DNA of 64,000 bases from Chara braunii (taxonomy: Eukaryota > Streptophyta > Charophyceae > Charales > Characeae). Positions 1 to 10,948 of the stretch are shown here, one piece after another. The stretch spans positions 530,265 to 594,264 of the forward strand of contig BFEA01000585.1 in the NCBI GenBank assembly GCA_003427395.1, given 5' to 3'. The notes below the pieces were generated by a model, which made no database searches, had not been told where the DNA came from, and worked only from the letters and a program-made list of their open reading frames with translations. The translations under genes and the position numbers were made by a program. The first letter of the stretch is position 1. Each line of letters begins with the position of its first letter.

Positions 1-64
<64 letters not shown>

Positions 65-85
65 CCTTCGCTCGCTCGCTCGCAA
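1..85. repeat. (CT)n microsatellite with CTCG tail
   Basis: About 60 bases of pure CT followed by a degenerate CGCT tail. A second CT tract lies at 172-211 and a CG-to-GA transition at 245-272. No coding content is supported. Confidence 0.97.
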
Positions 86-172
86 GCGCACGCCTGCCCA
101 CGTCTTTACAGATTTTCCCTTTTCCCTCTTTTGAATAATTGGTCCCAATAGACGAAGGATCAGATAAAAAGC

Positions 173-211
<39 letters not shown>

Positions 212-321
212 ACCCAATTGGTCCTATGAAGACGTGCGCTTGCAAGCGCGCGCGCGAGAGAGAGAGAGAGAGGAGATCTCTCTCGACGGGGGGGGAAGGG
301 GAAGGGTGGAGAGATTTGCTT

Positions 322-530
322 GATGGGGACTTCCAGCAAGTGGCCCTAGGGTCTCTCAATTACACCATGTCAGCGAAGATCGCCTATGGAAGAGGGGAAA
401 GGGCAAGGAAGGAGAGAGCTGCTTTACAATAATGGCACTCTTATACTCGATGGGGACTTCCAACAATGCCCCCAGGCTCTTTCAATTACACCATGCCAGC
501 CCAGATTGCCTACGGAGCAGTCGAAATGAA
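322..530. repeat. Tandem duplication, period 127 bp
   Basis: The block starting GATGGGGACTTCCA at 322 recurs at 449 with substitutions, including a shared stretch ending in TTACACCATG. It lies in the untranslated stretch before the gag remnant. From 531 to 1021 no gene or further repeat is recognised. Confidence 0.75.
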
Positions 531-1021
531 TAAAGAAAAGAGCACGAATCTAGGCTACTACGGTTTGCGACTGTACCTATCATCATTATTGATGGCGTAG
601 CCGCAACTGGTCCCCTAGTTAGTTGTGATGGACTTGATTAACATCTGACAGACTTTTGTAGGTAGAACGAGTTGTTCTTCGCTGCATTGCATTCTGTTCG
701 AGACTAGTCAGAAGTAGGAGTGGAATTGTTTGTAGGGATCTAAACTCATCAGCAGATGCCGCTTGACTACTTCCTGACATATCTGGATTTTATTTATTTT
801 GAGTGTGGGTTGGAAGCTGCGCTGCGGTAGGTCCCACTTAGGAAACTAGTGCAGACAGCATGCCACGTGTAGCTCACGAGTGCAGACGACACTGAGGTTG
901 AGAGACTAAACCAGGAAAGTAGGACTACCCGGAGACAGGCACTTAGTCAGCCGATCATCTACCTATCCTTGGATCCAGGTGAGGAAAGGAGACTGTGGAG
1001 AGAAGTTGAGGGAGGAGCCGC

Positions 1022-1963
1022 TTGCAGAGAGCACAGGCAGCCTCAGCCGTTACACACGCTACGGTTGACGTAATGGCCGCAATGGCTACCGTCTCTTCTA
1101 TTTTGCAAGCCATTTCTCAGGCCTCTTCGCCAGGTGTAAGTCAGGGTATGTTAAGTCCTTACTCCAGTCAGTTTTCTAGTTCACAAGTCAGTCGGCAGCA
1201 ACCCATGCCAGAGGAGGATTACAAGATCCAGCAAACGAATGCCCTTCACGCAGAGCTACAGCACCAGCTGCAGGATGTGGAGGATAGAAGAAAAAGCTAG
1301 AAGGAGAACGTCTAGACTGGAGGCTAGGGGGCAAGATTAAACAAGTCAGAAGCTATGGATGAGTCAACAGTTGGTCCCTTTGGTCCAGCCTTCAAGTGAG
1401 GCTAAAGTACAGGTCGTGCAGCAGGAAATGTTGGCTTCCCTGATAGCTCATCAGTGCTCCAAGCGCCTAGGCCTGTAGCTAGGCCAGCTCAACATGTTGT
1501 AACTCCTCTAGTCGTGGCAGGTCCATCCATGAAGCTGCCGCCTATGAAGAGGTCTTTTTGTCCCACCGTTTGGCATCAGTCCACCAAGTGGTATGTTAGC
1601 AGGACCGTCTTTTGCGGTCTTCAGTCCAACGGCTGCAGCTAGAAGGCAGCCGTCCGGTGACGTTCGCAACAGGTTCTGCAGCAGCAGCAAGTACAGCCGC
1701 CGCAGCAACCTTTTCCACCGGTACCACAATCGGTGCAGCACGCACAGGCGTCTGGGCAACAACCGCAATGGACACCCAAGATAACATTGGCTGTTCCCAA
1801 GCCTTTTTCCGACGACAAGAAAAGGGAAGAGAGCCTCAACACCTCGTTGAGGACAGTGCCAACGTGTGTGAGGGATAAACTCACTCGGATCGAGGAGGAG
1901 ATGATTGTCGCTGCATCCTACTTAGAGGGATCTGCAGCTAGATGGTTAGATGGGTTAGTATAG
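1022..1963 (+). pseudogene. Ty3/gypsy gag remnant (element G1)
   Basis: Broken gag-like coding in at least three frames. A Gln/Ser-rich segment (1022-1300) is followed by a Pro/Gln-rich, stop-interrupted stretch and then by 1733-1963. That last part carries a capsid-type pattern, PKPFSDDK followed later by an EEEM...AASYLEGSAARWLDG stretch, typical of plant gypsy gag. No single frame covers the whole. It is followed on the same strand by a protease region resembling that of element G4 near 38.4 kb, so both probably derive from one family. No LTR or primer site was recognised upstream. Confidence 0.7.
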
Positions 1964-2084
1964 CAGCACAGCTACAGAACCTCAATGGTTGGCACAAGCC
2001 CGAAGTTTGGAGTTCGTATAGTTAGTTCAGGAGAGGTGGTAGGACCCGCAGGAGACACAAAAGGCCGCACACTCACGGACAAAC

Positions 2085-2640
2085 TTGGGATCAAGAAGAT
2101 ATAGATCTCTTCGTGATGTAGGTGGCCATAAAATTCATGCCTTCGCACACATAGGCTCTACGTGGAATTTCATCAGTCGTGCTTGTGTGGATAGGCTGCG
2201 CTTAGGGGACCAAGTGCAGCGGCTTAGCAGATCTGTGGCATCCACTTTAGCCAACAAACACTCGATGGTTGAGACTGACTATGTCAAGGACGTGGTTTGT
2301 ATCTTCTGCTATGGAGGAGGGGAACTGAGACAAAATCTTCTTCCTGGTTAGCGATGAGCTGCCTTCTAATATGTTGCTAGGTATGTACTACCTCGAGGTT
2401 GTGAAGTCTGAATTTTACTAGGACAGGAAGTTAATGTGCTACAAGTTGCCCAATGGGAGGATCGTTAGTCTGCAAAAGTTTAAGGCTAGCAGGCTAATTG
2501 TCCTATGGCTGCGTGTGTGCATCAACATTCTATAATTATTATAAACAGAATCGCAAGGAGGGTATTTACTTAGTCTTCGTCTTTGAGAAGAGGGAAGCCG
2601 TGAAAACACCCCCAAAGATAGAAGCAGTCGTGACTCAATA
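2085..2640 (+). pseudogene. Gypsy aspartic-protease region and linker (G1)
   Basis: The frame at 2085-2351 contains an IGSTWNFISR stretch followed by RLRLGDQVQ and a [11 protein letters not shown] block. This is the retropepsin-like arrangement also seen at 38.37 kb. The usual D[ST]G core reads HIGS here, so the catalytic Asp is lost. After a stop, 2352-2640 matches the linker before RT found intact at 38554-38997 (LLGMYYLE, then FYNYY, then YLVF). The element stops where repeat R1 begins at about 2641, so its RT was lost or displaced. Confidence 0.7.
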
Positions 2641-3765
2641 GTTGTTATGTACCCGATTAAACGTCCATCCACAACGAATTTACATGTTCCCATACACACA
2701 TGCAATTAGAGAGTAGACTCGGAGGAGGCAAATCCACAAAAAATCGGAGAAAGGATATCCACAACGGCAGCTCAAATACACAACGAATTGAAAAACGAAT
2801 TTCAATTTTGTAAGCCCCCGTCCTCCTCCAATCAATCCAAAGCACTTGTTCCAAGGGTCACAACCACCTTTACAACAACCCCTAACAACCAAAAACAAGT
2901 GTTCAACGAAGTTTGCAGGAGCCTTCTTCTTCCTCCTCGCCACCTGATACCCCTGGCTATGGCTGCCGTAGCAGCAGTAACCCCACAACTGTCACAACCT
3001 GCCAGTTTGAACCAGCAAACCCAATAATAGCAGCCCCAGCTCAGCACCTGCACAACAATGGAGCGCTGGAAGTCCTGATGAAGAAGGAGACAACCTATCC
3101 AACACTTCAGAGAAGAGAAAAAAACGAAGTTCCTCATGAGGAGGGACAGCAGATATGGCTGCCAAGTGAAGGAAGGCAACGCCCAAACCCAACAACACGG
3201 TCCTGTGGTAGCTCTCGTGCAGAGCTGCGGAATAGCAGCAATGCGACCTCCAACTTCGTATCACAGCCCCAACTATGGTTGGGCCTTGAGGAAGAAGATG
3301 CCCTCGCCCGAAATAATGCAGCAACGCTTCGATAACGAACGGGCAAAGTTTCCCCCAACCGAAAATACGAGAATAGACCCGAACTCCTTTTCCTGCCCGC
3401 TACTTCTACCCTCTACCTAAACCTACGACGGACTCCAAAGGCAACAAGCCAAGACTCATCTGTATCTAGATGGAAACAGAGGAAAAGGGGACCTAGACCT
3501 ATGACAAGGCAAAAGAAAAAGGTCGAACGGCCTAGGACTACCAAACAGAGACTACTTGTGACAGAATCAGGGATCAAGTCCCGCAAGGCTCAAAGCAAAC
3601 AAACAACAAACAAACAGGCAACACAACAAAGGTTGCGGGATAAAGTCCCGCAAGGCTCAAAGCAAACAAACAGGCAACACAACAAAGGTTGCGGGATCAA
3701 GTCCCAACAACGACGACAAGACCGAAATCAGTATACAGCCCGCTTGTAGCACTACAATTCATTGC
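2641..3765. repeat. Dispersed repeat R1, copy 1
   Basis: Shared at high identity with 10949-12205, from the block reading TGTACCCGATTRAAC to the end at CTACAATTCATTGCA. Both copies sit beside gypsy coding fragments. Neither shows RT, transposase or clear terminal repeats. Short open frames on both strands are not conserved in frame between copies. The 3' part holds hairpin-forming GGGATCAAGTCCC units. It could be a non-autonomous element or the untranslated part of a larger one. Confidence 0.75.
3566..3710 (+). repeat. Minisatellite with T-arm-like hairpins
   Basis: Three units centred near 3577, 3643 and 3698 contain GCGGGAT[C/A]AAGTCCC, separated by A/C-rich AACAAACA spacers. The middle unit forms a perfect 7-bp stem (TTGCGGG with CCCGCAA) around a 7-base loop. 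Shape and loop resemble a tRNA T-arm or B box, but no A box lies at the right distance. Confidence 0.6.
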
Positions 3766-3798
3766 ATTCCTACCCTTCCGAGGAGCGAGGATCCCGAG

Positions 3799-4260
3799 CT
3801 AGGAGCGTCCACGAGAAGACCGCCCGGGCAATTTCCCACTTTGCTCAGCCTCGTAGAAACGCACGACTGAATTTGCAAACTTGAGAAGTTCGTTTCTTAT
3901 AAACCAACAGTCCTCAGTATGACGTTGGGAAAGGAACTTGACAGAATATTCACAGTTGGGACCAGTGTCCCATTGGTTCTCAATGCTCTCAACTTCATAA
4001 CCCTTTCCAGGGATAGGAGGTCCAAACTGCGGTGGCTGATCAGGAAACACGTCAGCAGGAGTGAAAGGCAGCAGTTTTGAGGCATGGAAGACTAGATAGG
4101 TCCTCATATGTGGAGGTACAAGTGGTACATAGGAAGGCCCAAATGCTCCCACAATATAAAGTACCTGCCATGGGCCATAGTACACAGGCAACAACTTTTG
4201 TGATATATCCTGTTCATCAGTTAACTTGATCTTTTCATTCAGACCCAGTGACCAGGCCAA
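3799..4260 (-). pseudogene. Gypsy integrase C-terminus, chromodomain-like (G2)
   Basis: A 153-residue open stretch. It includes the post-integrase GPWQVLYIVG segment (the conserved GPF/Y-type module) and a VFHASKLLPF segment. Near its end lies YSVKFLSQRHTEDCWFI, matching the chromodomain-like tail of G4 at 41.7 kb (YWVRFKHHT...DRWFT). This tail is thought to guide insertion by binding chromatin marks. It is joined to the integrase core only through frame-broken sequence at 4261-4381. Confidence 0.75.
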
Positions 4261-4381
4261 ATAGGAGAGGGAAAACGATGCTTATTAGCCTGTTCTATCG
4301 TCCTTTTCTGGGCCTTGAACATGTTTGTTCTGGCTTTCTCTAGGTCCTCATAACTCTTGGTAAACTTTGCAGTCCCAGGAG

Positions 4382-5242
4382 TTAGTTTAGGCTTAGTCTT
4401 GTCAATGAGATCGTCAAGAGGTTGTCTTCGGTCCCTGGCAAAATGAAGCCCGTAGTGTTGTGAACGGAAGTATTATACATAAGTTGAGCCCTTGACAGAT
4501 GCTTATCCCAATCCTGTTGATCAGGTGTAATCACAACATGCAGCAGTTGAAACAAGACTTGGTTCATCACTTCTGCTTGTCCATTGGCTTCAGGATGTTT
4601 GCCAGAAGTAATGTCTAGCCTCGAATGGAGGTAATCTTTACAGAAAGACTGCCATTCATCGCTGCAAAACCTAAGGTCTCTGTCACTGGCAATATAGGTT
4701 GGGCACCCATGGACATTAACCCACCTCTCGGCAAACAACTCTCTCACCAGAGGAACTCTGGCCTCAGCAGACAAGGGAATAAACTCAACAAACTTAGAGA
4801 AACGGTCAACGCATACCATTACCTCCCTTATGCCAAGAGGGGTGGTCTTGCCCAAATCAAAGTCAATGGACACTGACTCACCAGGACCATTTGGAATAGG
4901 CAATGGTTTGAGTAGCCCCATAGAAGGTCGTCTATGGACCTTGTTCCTTTGGCATAACTTGCACGTCTCTAAGTACTTAAGAATATCCTCCCTCATTCTT
5001 TACCAATAAAAGCGTTCGGTCAGGGCGACATAAGTCTTTAGGAACCCAAAATAACCTCGGCCATCACGACTCTCTGAAATCAGATGAGTTATGATCTTGT
5101 GATCATTAGGAATGCACAAGAGTTCTCCTCCTTCACTAATGGTGTATAGGAGATCTGAAGTCAAGGCATAGCCTGACTCAAAATTGAGATCCACTTGCAA
5201 ATTTCTAACTATAGGGCCAAAGACGAGATCCTGAGGCAACAC
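4382..5242 (-). pseudogene. Gypsy integrase, zinc-binding and catalytic core (G2)
   Basis: Two frames join near 5000. The first (5242-5000) covers the HHCC region, but the second histidine position reads GYFGF instead of GHFGF. The second (4996-4382) has the CKLCQRNK zinc cysteines, the PLPIPNGPGESVSIDF lead-in, a catalytic Asp in SIDFD, the second Asp in ASDRD and the Glu in NGQAE. The DDE triad residues are therefore visible although the frame is broken. Confidence 0.82.
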
Positions 5243-5299
5243 ATCAGCAATAGCCTGGCGTGTGGAGTCTCCAAATGAGTAAGTATGAGCAATAGCAGC

Positions 5300-5608
5300 A
5301 AAAGTATAGCTACTCTGTTATAGCATCCCTTTTTGTGTTCCAGTTCAAAGTCAAAGGAATCAATTAACTGAATATACCTCGCCAATTTGTCGTTCAGCTC
5401 CCCTGGGCTTTCATGCACTGCAAGGTCAAATGGTCAGAGTAGATCTTGAAGTGTCTTCCCAATAAGTGCTTCCATTGTTTGAGGGCACACATAAGGGCAA
5501 ACAATTCTTTCTCATAAGTAGATGCCGAAACTTTTTGTGCCTTGATTTTCTTTCTCATGAACTGCACAGGCTTGAGGCTTGACCCATCATCTTGCTGAAG
5601 GACAGCCC
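5300..5608 (-). pseudogene. Gypsy RNase H remnant (G2)
   Basis: Minus-strand translation shows VSASTYEKELFALM, then QWKHLLGRHFKIYSDH, the E and D bearing segments of RT-linked RNase H. Stops then interrupt the stretch leading to the integrase (5209-5418 is one open piece). It lies directly between RT and integrase, as expected for gypsy. Confidence 0.7.
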
Positions 5609-6691
5609 CTACACCATAAGACTTTCATCTGTGGTCAACACAAATGGCAAGGTGGGGTCAAGAAGCCAGGTGCTTGGGTCAAGGCTTTCTTCAATCTGGA
5701 GAAAGCCAATTGGCATGTGGATGTCCATATGAAAGGAATCTTTTGCCAACAAGTTGGTCACGGGAGTGGCCACAGTAGAAAAAATTCTGATAAATTTTCT
5801 ATAGTAAGATGCCACACCCATGAAAGACCTCATGTCCCTAACAATCTGTGGTTGTGGCCAATCCTTGACAGCATCCACTTTGGAGGCTTATCAGGAAAGA
5901 CCATCTGCAAAAATCACATGTCCCAAATACAAAACAGAAGAGGCACCAAAAAATGAATTTTCTGTATTTATTTTGTATTTGTTTTCCCTCATAATCTGCA
6001 TAACTTTTATGAGATGATTAGCGTGGTCAATAGCATTCTTGCTGAACACCAAAATATCATCCAGATAGAGCACCACAAAATGATCAAGAAATGGTTTGAA
6101 AATTTTGTTCATTTCTGTTTGGAAGGTTCCTGGTGCATTGCACAACCCAAAGGGCATGACAATGAACTCATAGGTGTCATACCGGGTTTTGGAGGTTGTT
6201 TTAGCAACATCTTCCTCATTTATTTCGATCTGATGATGCCCAAATTTCATATCGATTTTGCTGAAGACTTTGCAGCCTTGCACCATATCCAACAGGTCAT
6301 CGATCCCAGGCAAGGGCTTTGAGCTCTTCCTAGTGATCCTGTTCAAGCCCCTATAGTCGATATAAATCCCGAGTTCACCATTTCTTTTCGAAACAAAGAG
6401 AACTGGTGCCCCATACTCAGAAGTATTGGGCCTTATCCGACCCTTCTCATCAGTAGACATCGTATAGACTCTGAGTTTGGGAGGGGTTGAGTCAAGTAGG
6501 ATCTCTATGTGATGTTTGGTCTGCCTATGTACAAGTCCAATAGCCTCCTGAGCTAAGTCTACATAATCCTCAACCACTCTCTTGATGAGGGGATCACACT
6601 GAGGAGTGGATGAATCAGTTTGTGCCGCATAGGCAACAAAGAGATTCTGATGGTTAGTCTGTTTAGACAAGAAAAATCCTCTTGCCTTCAC
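5609..6691 (-). pseudogene. Gypsy reverse transcriptase (G2)
   Basis: Two frames cover the RT. The piece 6691-5891 has IDYRGLNRIT, FSKIDMKFGHHQI (motif A Asp), [16 protein letters not shown] (motif B) and the catalytic YLDDILVFS. The piece 5878-5609 has the connection region WPQPQIVRDMRSFMGVASYY. The YLDD box is intact, unlike the RTs at 12.5 and 39.5 kb, so this is the best preserved gypsy RT in the window, though one frame break follows it. Confidence 0.88.
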
Positions 6692-6766
6692 GCAATAGCA
6701 ACTTGTCTTAGGGTGATAATCAATAGCTGAAGCACAAGGTCAAAGCTCACCCTGTTCACTTTTCAA

Positions 6767-7072
6767 CTAAATACTGGGCACAGCCCAATCAATGCATGGA
6801 TTGGCAGCCCTCAACCACTTCAGGCTCAAAACCAGATCAAAGGGCAAATATGGAAACACATAGAAGTTCAGAATGTGTCCGACTTCTCCCTTTGCATCAA
6901 AGGTGACTGGCGCACTGTTGAGGACCTGCTTGACTATGACAGACTGGGAATTCCCAACCTGTACGCTCAGAGGATGCTCAAGGTTTGTGACCTTGAATCC
7001 CAGATGGAGTTTCTTAACTCCATTTAAGGATATAAAATTCCTTGTAGCACCATAGTCTAGCACGACTTTCAT
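6767..7072 (-). pseudogene. Gypsy aspartic protease (G2)
   Basis: 101 residues with VVLDYGATRNFIS in place of the usual D[ST]GA, then a hydrophobic FDLVLSLKWL segment matching the retropepsin ILG..WL strand. The catalytic Asp is kept, but the next residue is Tyr, which should be inactivating. It lies between gag and RT on the same strand. Confidence 0.72.
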
Positions 7073-7299
7073 CCTGGTTCTGTTAATTAGAGGCTTGAGT
7101 TAGATCAGATCTGATTTCACTCTCCTCTTCTCTTTTAACTGGAGATGGAGAGTACAGAGCTGATCAGACTCTTCTTCTGACATGGGCTCATCCAAGAAAG
7201 GCTTAGTGTACGCATACAAGAGTCAGTTAGACCCTCAACACAATCAGGCTCAGAGACTGATTCACCTTCAACAGAGGGTGAATGCAGTTCAGCAGGGGT

Positions 7300-8907
7300 G
7301 ATTGTTACCTCTGCTGGCCTGCCTCAAGTGGGGCAGTCCTTCACGAATTGCTTCTTAGCACATCTGAGACAAACTCCCTGATCCTTTCTTTTATGTCATG
7401 TCCCCTTTGCAATCTTGAGACTTCTCCAAGGGAAAGTGGCAGGATCCATGGGATTAGCTGGACAGGTGGCATCCTTCGGAAGATTGGATACCTGCGGGCC
7501 ACCTGGGCGTTTGCCTGAACCCTTGGGACTGGAGGGCCTTTGGGGCTGAAACTCACTTTTGCCTTTCATCAAGCTCATCAGAGTCTAACCCAACAACAGG
7601 GCGCCTGATCTGGTGTGGCTCATGCATTTGGACCAGCTGAGGGAACAGATCCTCCCTGATCAGAGCCTGGAGAGTCATCACCAAATCCTGCAACATACAA
7701 TCCTCCCTTTCCCTTTTTCCTAGTCTGGGAAGAGGAGGTGCTTCCCCTTTGGGAATAGGTCTAGAGATGGTGTGGCCTCCACGTCCAGTGCTGCCCTGCC
7801 AAAAGACCTCCAGTCTTTGTGGCCTGCAGTAAACAGGGCCTTGCCATATGTCTCTAGAGCAGCTCTGACGAACCATGTCAACTTGTCATGCTCAGACATC
7901 TCCAAACCATGTGTGGAGGTTAGTTTCTCCCACTCTACATAGAGCTTGGAGAGTGATCCACTCCACTTACTTTGGCCTAGTCTCACAAGCTTGTCATTTG
8001 CTTTGCGGGCCTTTTCCTTACTTGCAAACCTGGTTTCCAAGCCCTGAAAGATGGCATCCAGAGCAATTGCAGCAATCCAATCATCCAGCTGCTTTTGAGC
8101 CTTGCTGGCCTCAAAAGTTGCCCACTTTAGTGCGGCCCCTGATAGGAAGGCCACTGCGGCACGTGCCTTGTCCACCTCTCGACAGCTTTAGCCCATGAGG
8201 TAGGACCTCATCTAGGCTATCTAGTCTGAGTCGTCCACTTTGGGGTCTTTCCCAATGAACTTCTCAAGCTGGGCCATCTTGGGAAATCATAGTTCCTGTT
8301 GCACAGTGTTGGAACTCGGTTCCCATGTGGGCACAGTCCCAGAGACCTGCGCCACTTTCTCTTTTGGAGGAGGTGGTGGAGTCTTGGGAGAGCCAGGACG
8401 GGATGATTGTGGTGTGGGTGCCGGAGGACGGCTACGAGGAGGAGGGACAATAGGGTCAGGAGAGGGTACAGGAGTAGGAGGGAAATACCTGAAGAACGTT
8501 GCTGGCAACCTTTCCAGCTTTTTGTCAATAGATGACAGTTGGGACTCAACTGCTGAGATCCGTTCATCCCACAATGTGAAAACATCCCGGTTGTGAGCGG
8601 ATTCCAGCAGTAGCAATTCTGCAAGATTCTGCGATACATTAGCCACGTGGGTGTCAGCAGGGACTTCGGCAACAGTGTCCAGCAGTCAGACCTTCTGGCT
8701 GCTGCTTCCCCTCTCCTAGTTCTCTGCTTTCTCCCTCTTTAATCTCTAGTTCCCGAACAGCATCTGCAGCAGCTTTCTCTACTGCTTCCAGGGCTGCGTC
8801 CATGAGCTCTTCCTCAGTCAGGGGGTTTTATCTTCCCTGCCTGGCTCAGGCTTCGCCGACGTCTCCCCGCCTTCGGCAGGTCCCTTAGCTTTGTCCTCAG
8901 TGGCCAT
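7300..8907 (-). pseudogene. Gypsy gag (G2)
   Basis: Gag starts at an ATG at 8907 (MATEDKAKG) and a frameshift follows near 8828. A Pro-rich segment lies at 8646-8287 (SSIDKKLERLPATFFRYFPP). The capsid-like helical part is at 8175-7720 (AVAFLSGAALKWATFEA, then GLETRFASKEKARKANDKL). A degenerate CLRC...C knuckle lies near 7360, where the usual His is replaced. Several frame breaks make it non-functional. Between 8908 and 9149 lies AT-rich sequence with no LTR recognised. Confidence 0.72.
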
Positions 8908-9149
8908 AATGGTCTTCTCAGATTTGATTTGTCAGCAAACAAATAATAATAATTAAAAATCATTCTGATTACAATTCACACACAGAACACAAATAAAAAG
9001 AATACTTGTGGTCCTGGCTCCATATCCATTCTGGGGAGCGTCAGTCCGGTTACTATTCCCCCGGCAAGTCAAAAATGAATACATCATAGACCCACTCACG
9101 CTTCCTTCCGTTTGGTCGAAGGAACCCTGACCAGCATTGATTACTCCCA

Positions 9150-9760
9150 CTAGGAGGATTGACTGTCAGCTTGCCTTCCCCTGCAATCCCTCTCAGATCC
9201 CTCTGTGGGCATCTGCCAAATAACTTTAGAAATCAAGGAGAGCGGAGAACGGGCTGTAAGTTGCCATCCCAACCACCGTTTTTGTCTTGTGACTCGTGTT
9301 TCTGTCCTTATGTTGTCTGTGGGTCCTGCGGGCAGCCCCCAGCTTGTTGACGTGGTCTCCAGCTGATTTCCGAGTTGTGCCAGTCTTTCCAGCACATTCT
9401 GTCGTCTCTTAGCTCCGCCACTTTTCCTCCCACCAGCCACACTTTGACAAACTTGGAAAGGATGGTGTTCTTTCTCTCATCGTCCTCAGGGAGTGTCTGT
9501 TTCAATCTGTGCCATCTGCATAAGATCTCCGCCTGGATCAGTGTCCTGGTTTCTGTCCACACCTTTTCTCTTGGCGTTGACAAACCTTCAATCGTTCTGC
9601 TACATCTCTCCTTCCATATAGTCCGCAGCGTGACTTTCCTGATCATACCGTACCATTTCTTCTCTGAGCTGTTGAGGTCAGTCGGGATATTAGTCCACAG
9701 TAGAAGTTGGATGGGGTGTTACCTGTGTTGTTTAGTAGAATATTACTAAGGTCTGGGATT
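9150..9760 (-). pseudogene. LINE ORF2 C-terminal remnant (L1)
   Basis: Minus-strand translation reads LLLWTNIPTDLN, then KKWYGMIRK and TLRTIWKERCSRTIEG, and runs on in two frames to about 9150. The IWKER.R motif close to the end of ORF2 is typical of the zf-RVT tail of plant non-LTR retrotransposons. Its upstream side is cut by a 189-bp duplication. No poly-A is visible at the 9150 side. Confidence 0.65.
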
Positions 9761-10039
9761 TACCGCAGGCAGTAGTAAATGTCAAAAAACAGTCTGGGAA
9801 ATTACAGGCTCAGGCCAACGGCCGATACCGTCAACAGAATGACCACGTCTCTCTGAGCTGTCGAGGTCAGTCGGGATATTAGTCCACAGTAGAAGTTGGA
9901 TGGGGTGTTACCTGTGTTGTTTAGTAGAATATTACTACGGTCTGGGATTTACCGCAGGCAGTAGTAAATGTCAAAAAACAGTCTGGGAAATTACAGGCTC
10001 AGGCCAACGGCCGACACCGTCAACAGAATGACCACGTCT
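9661..10039. repeat. Tandem duplication, period 189 bp
   Basis: 9661-9849 and 9850-10039 are almost identical, from TCTCTGAGCTG to GACCACGTCT. The first copy is part of the LINE remnant, so the duplication is younger than that insertion, or it is an assembly error. Confidence 0.92.
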
Positions 10040-10129
10040 GAGCCTGCAACCCGATCAGAAAAGCAGAGCCTTCCCAAAACAGTTACCATTCTACAGCAAG
10101 CGGGAGAAAACCGTTTCAATGCAATCAAG

Positions 10130-10151
10130 AAAAAAAAAAAAAAAAAAAAAA
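10130..10151. repeat. Poly-A tract
   Basis: 22 consecutive A with no clear element upstream on the plus strand. Confidence 0.9.
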
Positions 10152-10948
10152 GGGAGCGGATTTCAAATACCGCTAGTGCAGTCTGCAGATGGCTCTTATT
10201 TTAATCAAAACGGAATATGCCATTATACTAACAATCTGCCATCGACAGAGTGTCACTTAATGGACCATTTTCTGACTGACAATTGTAGTTGCCGACTGAC
10301 AGAACTGAGAGACAGACTGCAACGGACTGACAATCAGCCACCGTTTTCAGTTGGCACACACACGACTGACTGTACAATCACAGCAGATCAGACACGGTTA
10401 ATTACATCTCCATTTACAGATTAGAATAGAGGAACTGACAACTGACAACCTATCTGACGTACACTGCACACGGACTGACAACTGACAGACTCTGACAAAC
10501 ACTAACAGGGTCTGATGACGGCCAAGAAATATAGGAATGAACTCACTTGGATGAAACGTGATTGCAGATATCTGGCCGGTCAATCGTTGACCGCCAATCT
10601 GCCGCAAGATGAAGTAGACCAGTCTGATGTCGACGTTAGACCTGCAGCGGAGATTCCATGAATCTTCCAATCAAACTCGTCGAAGTAACTGCCGCAGCGG
10701 CCCAGACTGAAGTCCCATGCCGTCTGCGAAGATGGTCTGCGACTGGAGGGTCACCCGACACTCAGGTCCACCGGGCCACTAAGGGTTCACACATTTTTTT
10801 TGACAGTGGTAATTCTCCCCTCGCACACTACCTTCCACCACCTCTCACCAACAACATCCGTTGAAGAAGGCGAATGACAGGTCCCTACTCCAACCGCCGC
10901 TCAGCAAGATGGTTGCCACTCAATTGCTCGCCGTTTGCACATGGTTGT
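10152..10948. other. CTGAC-rich non-coding stretch
   Basis: 10245-10510 is unusually rich in short CTGACA/ACTGAC words without fixed period. The remainder has no recognised gene, although a few frames of 60-100 codons are open. Confidence 0.6.

Larger units (their letters stand above)
3766..8907 (-). mobile_element. Ty3/gypsy retrotransposon G2, decayed
   Basis: Reading down the minus strand from an ATG at 8907 the order is gag, protease, RT, RNase H, integrase and a chromodomain-like C-terminus. This is the Ty3/gypsy order, with integrase after RNase H. Every domain is interrupted by stops or frameshifts. No LTR was recognised on either side: the 3' side meets repeat R1 at about 3765 and the 5' side runs into AT-rich sequence and a LINE remnant. 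Confidence 0.85.

Noticed and set aside
2657-3358. Overlapping frames on both strands in R1 (also 11268-12115)
   Set aside because: Frames are not preserved between the two R1 copies.
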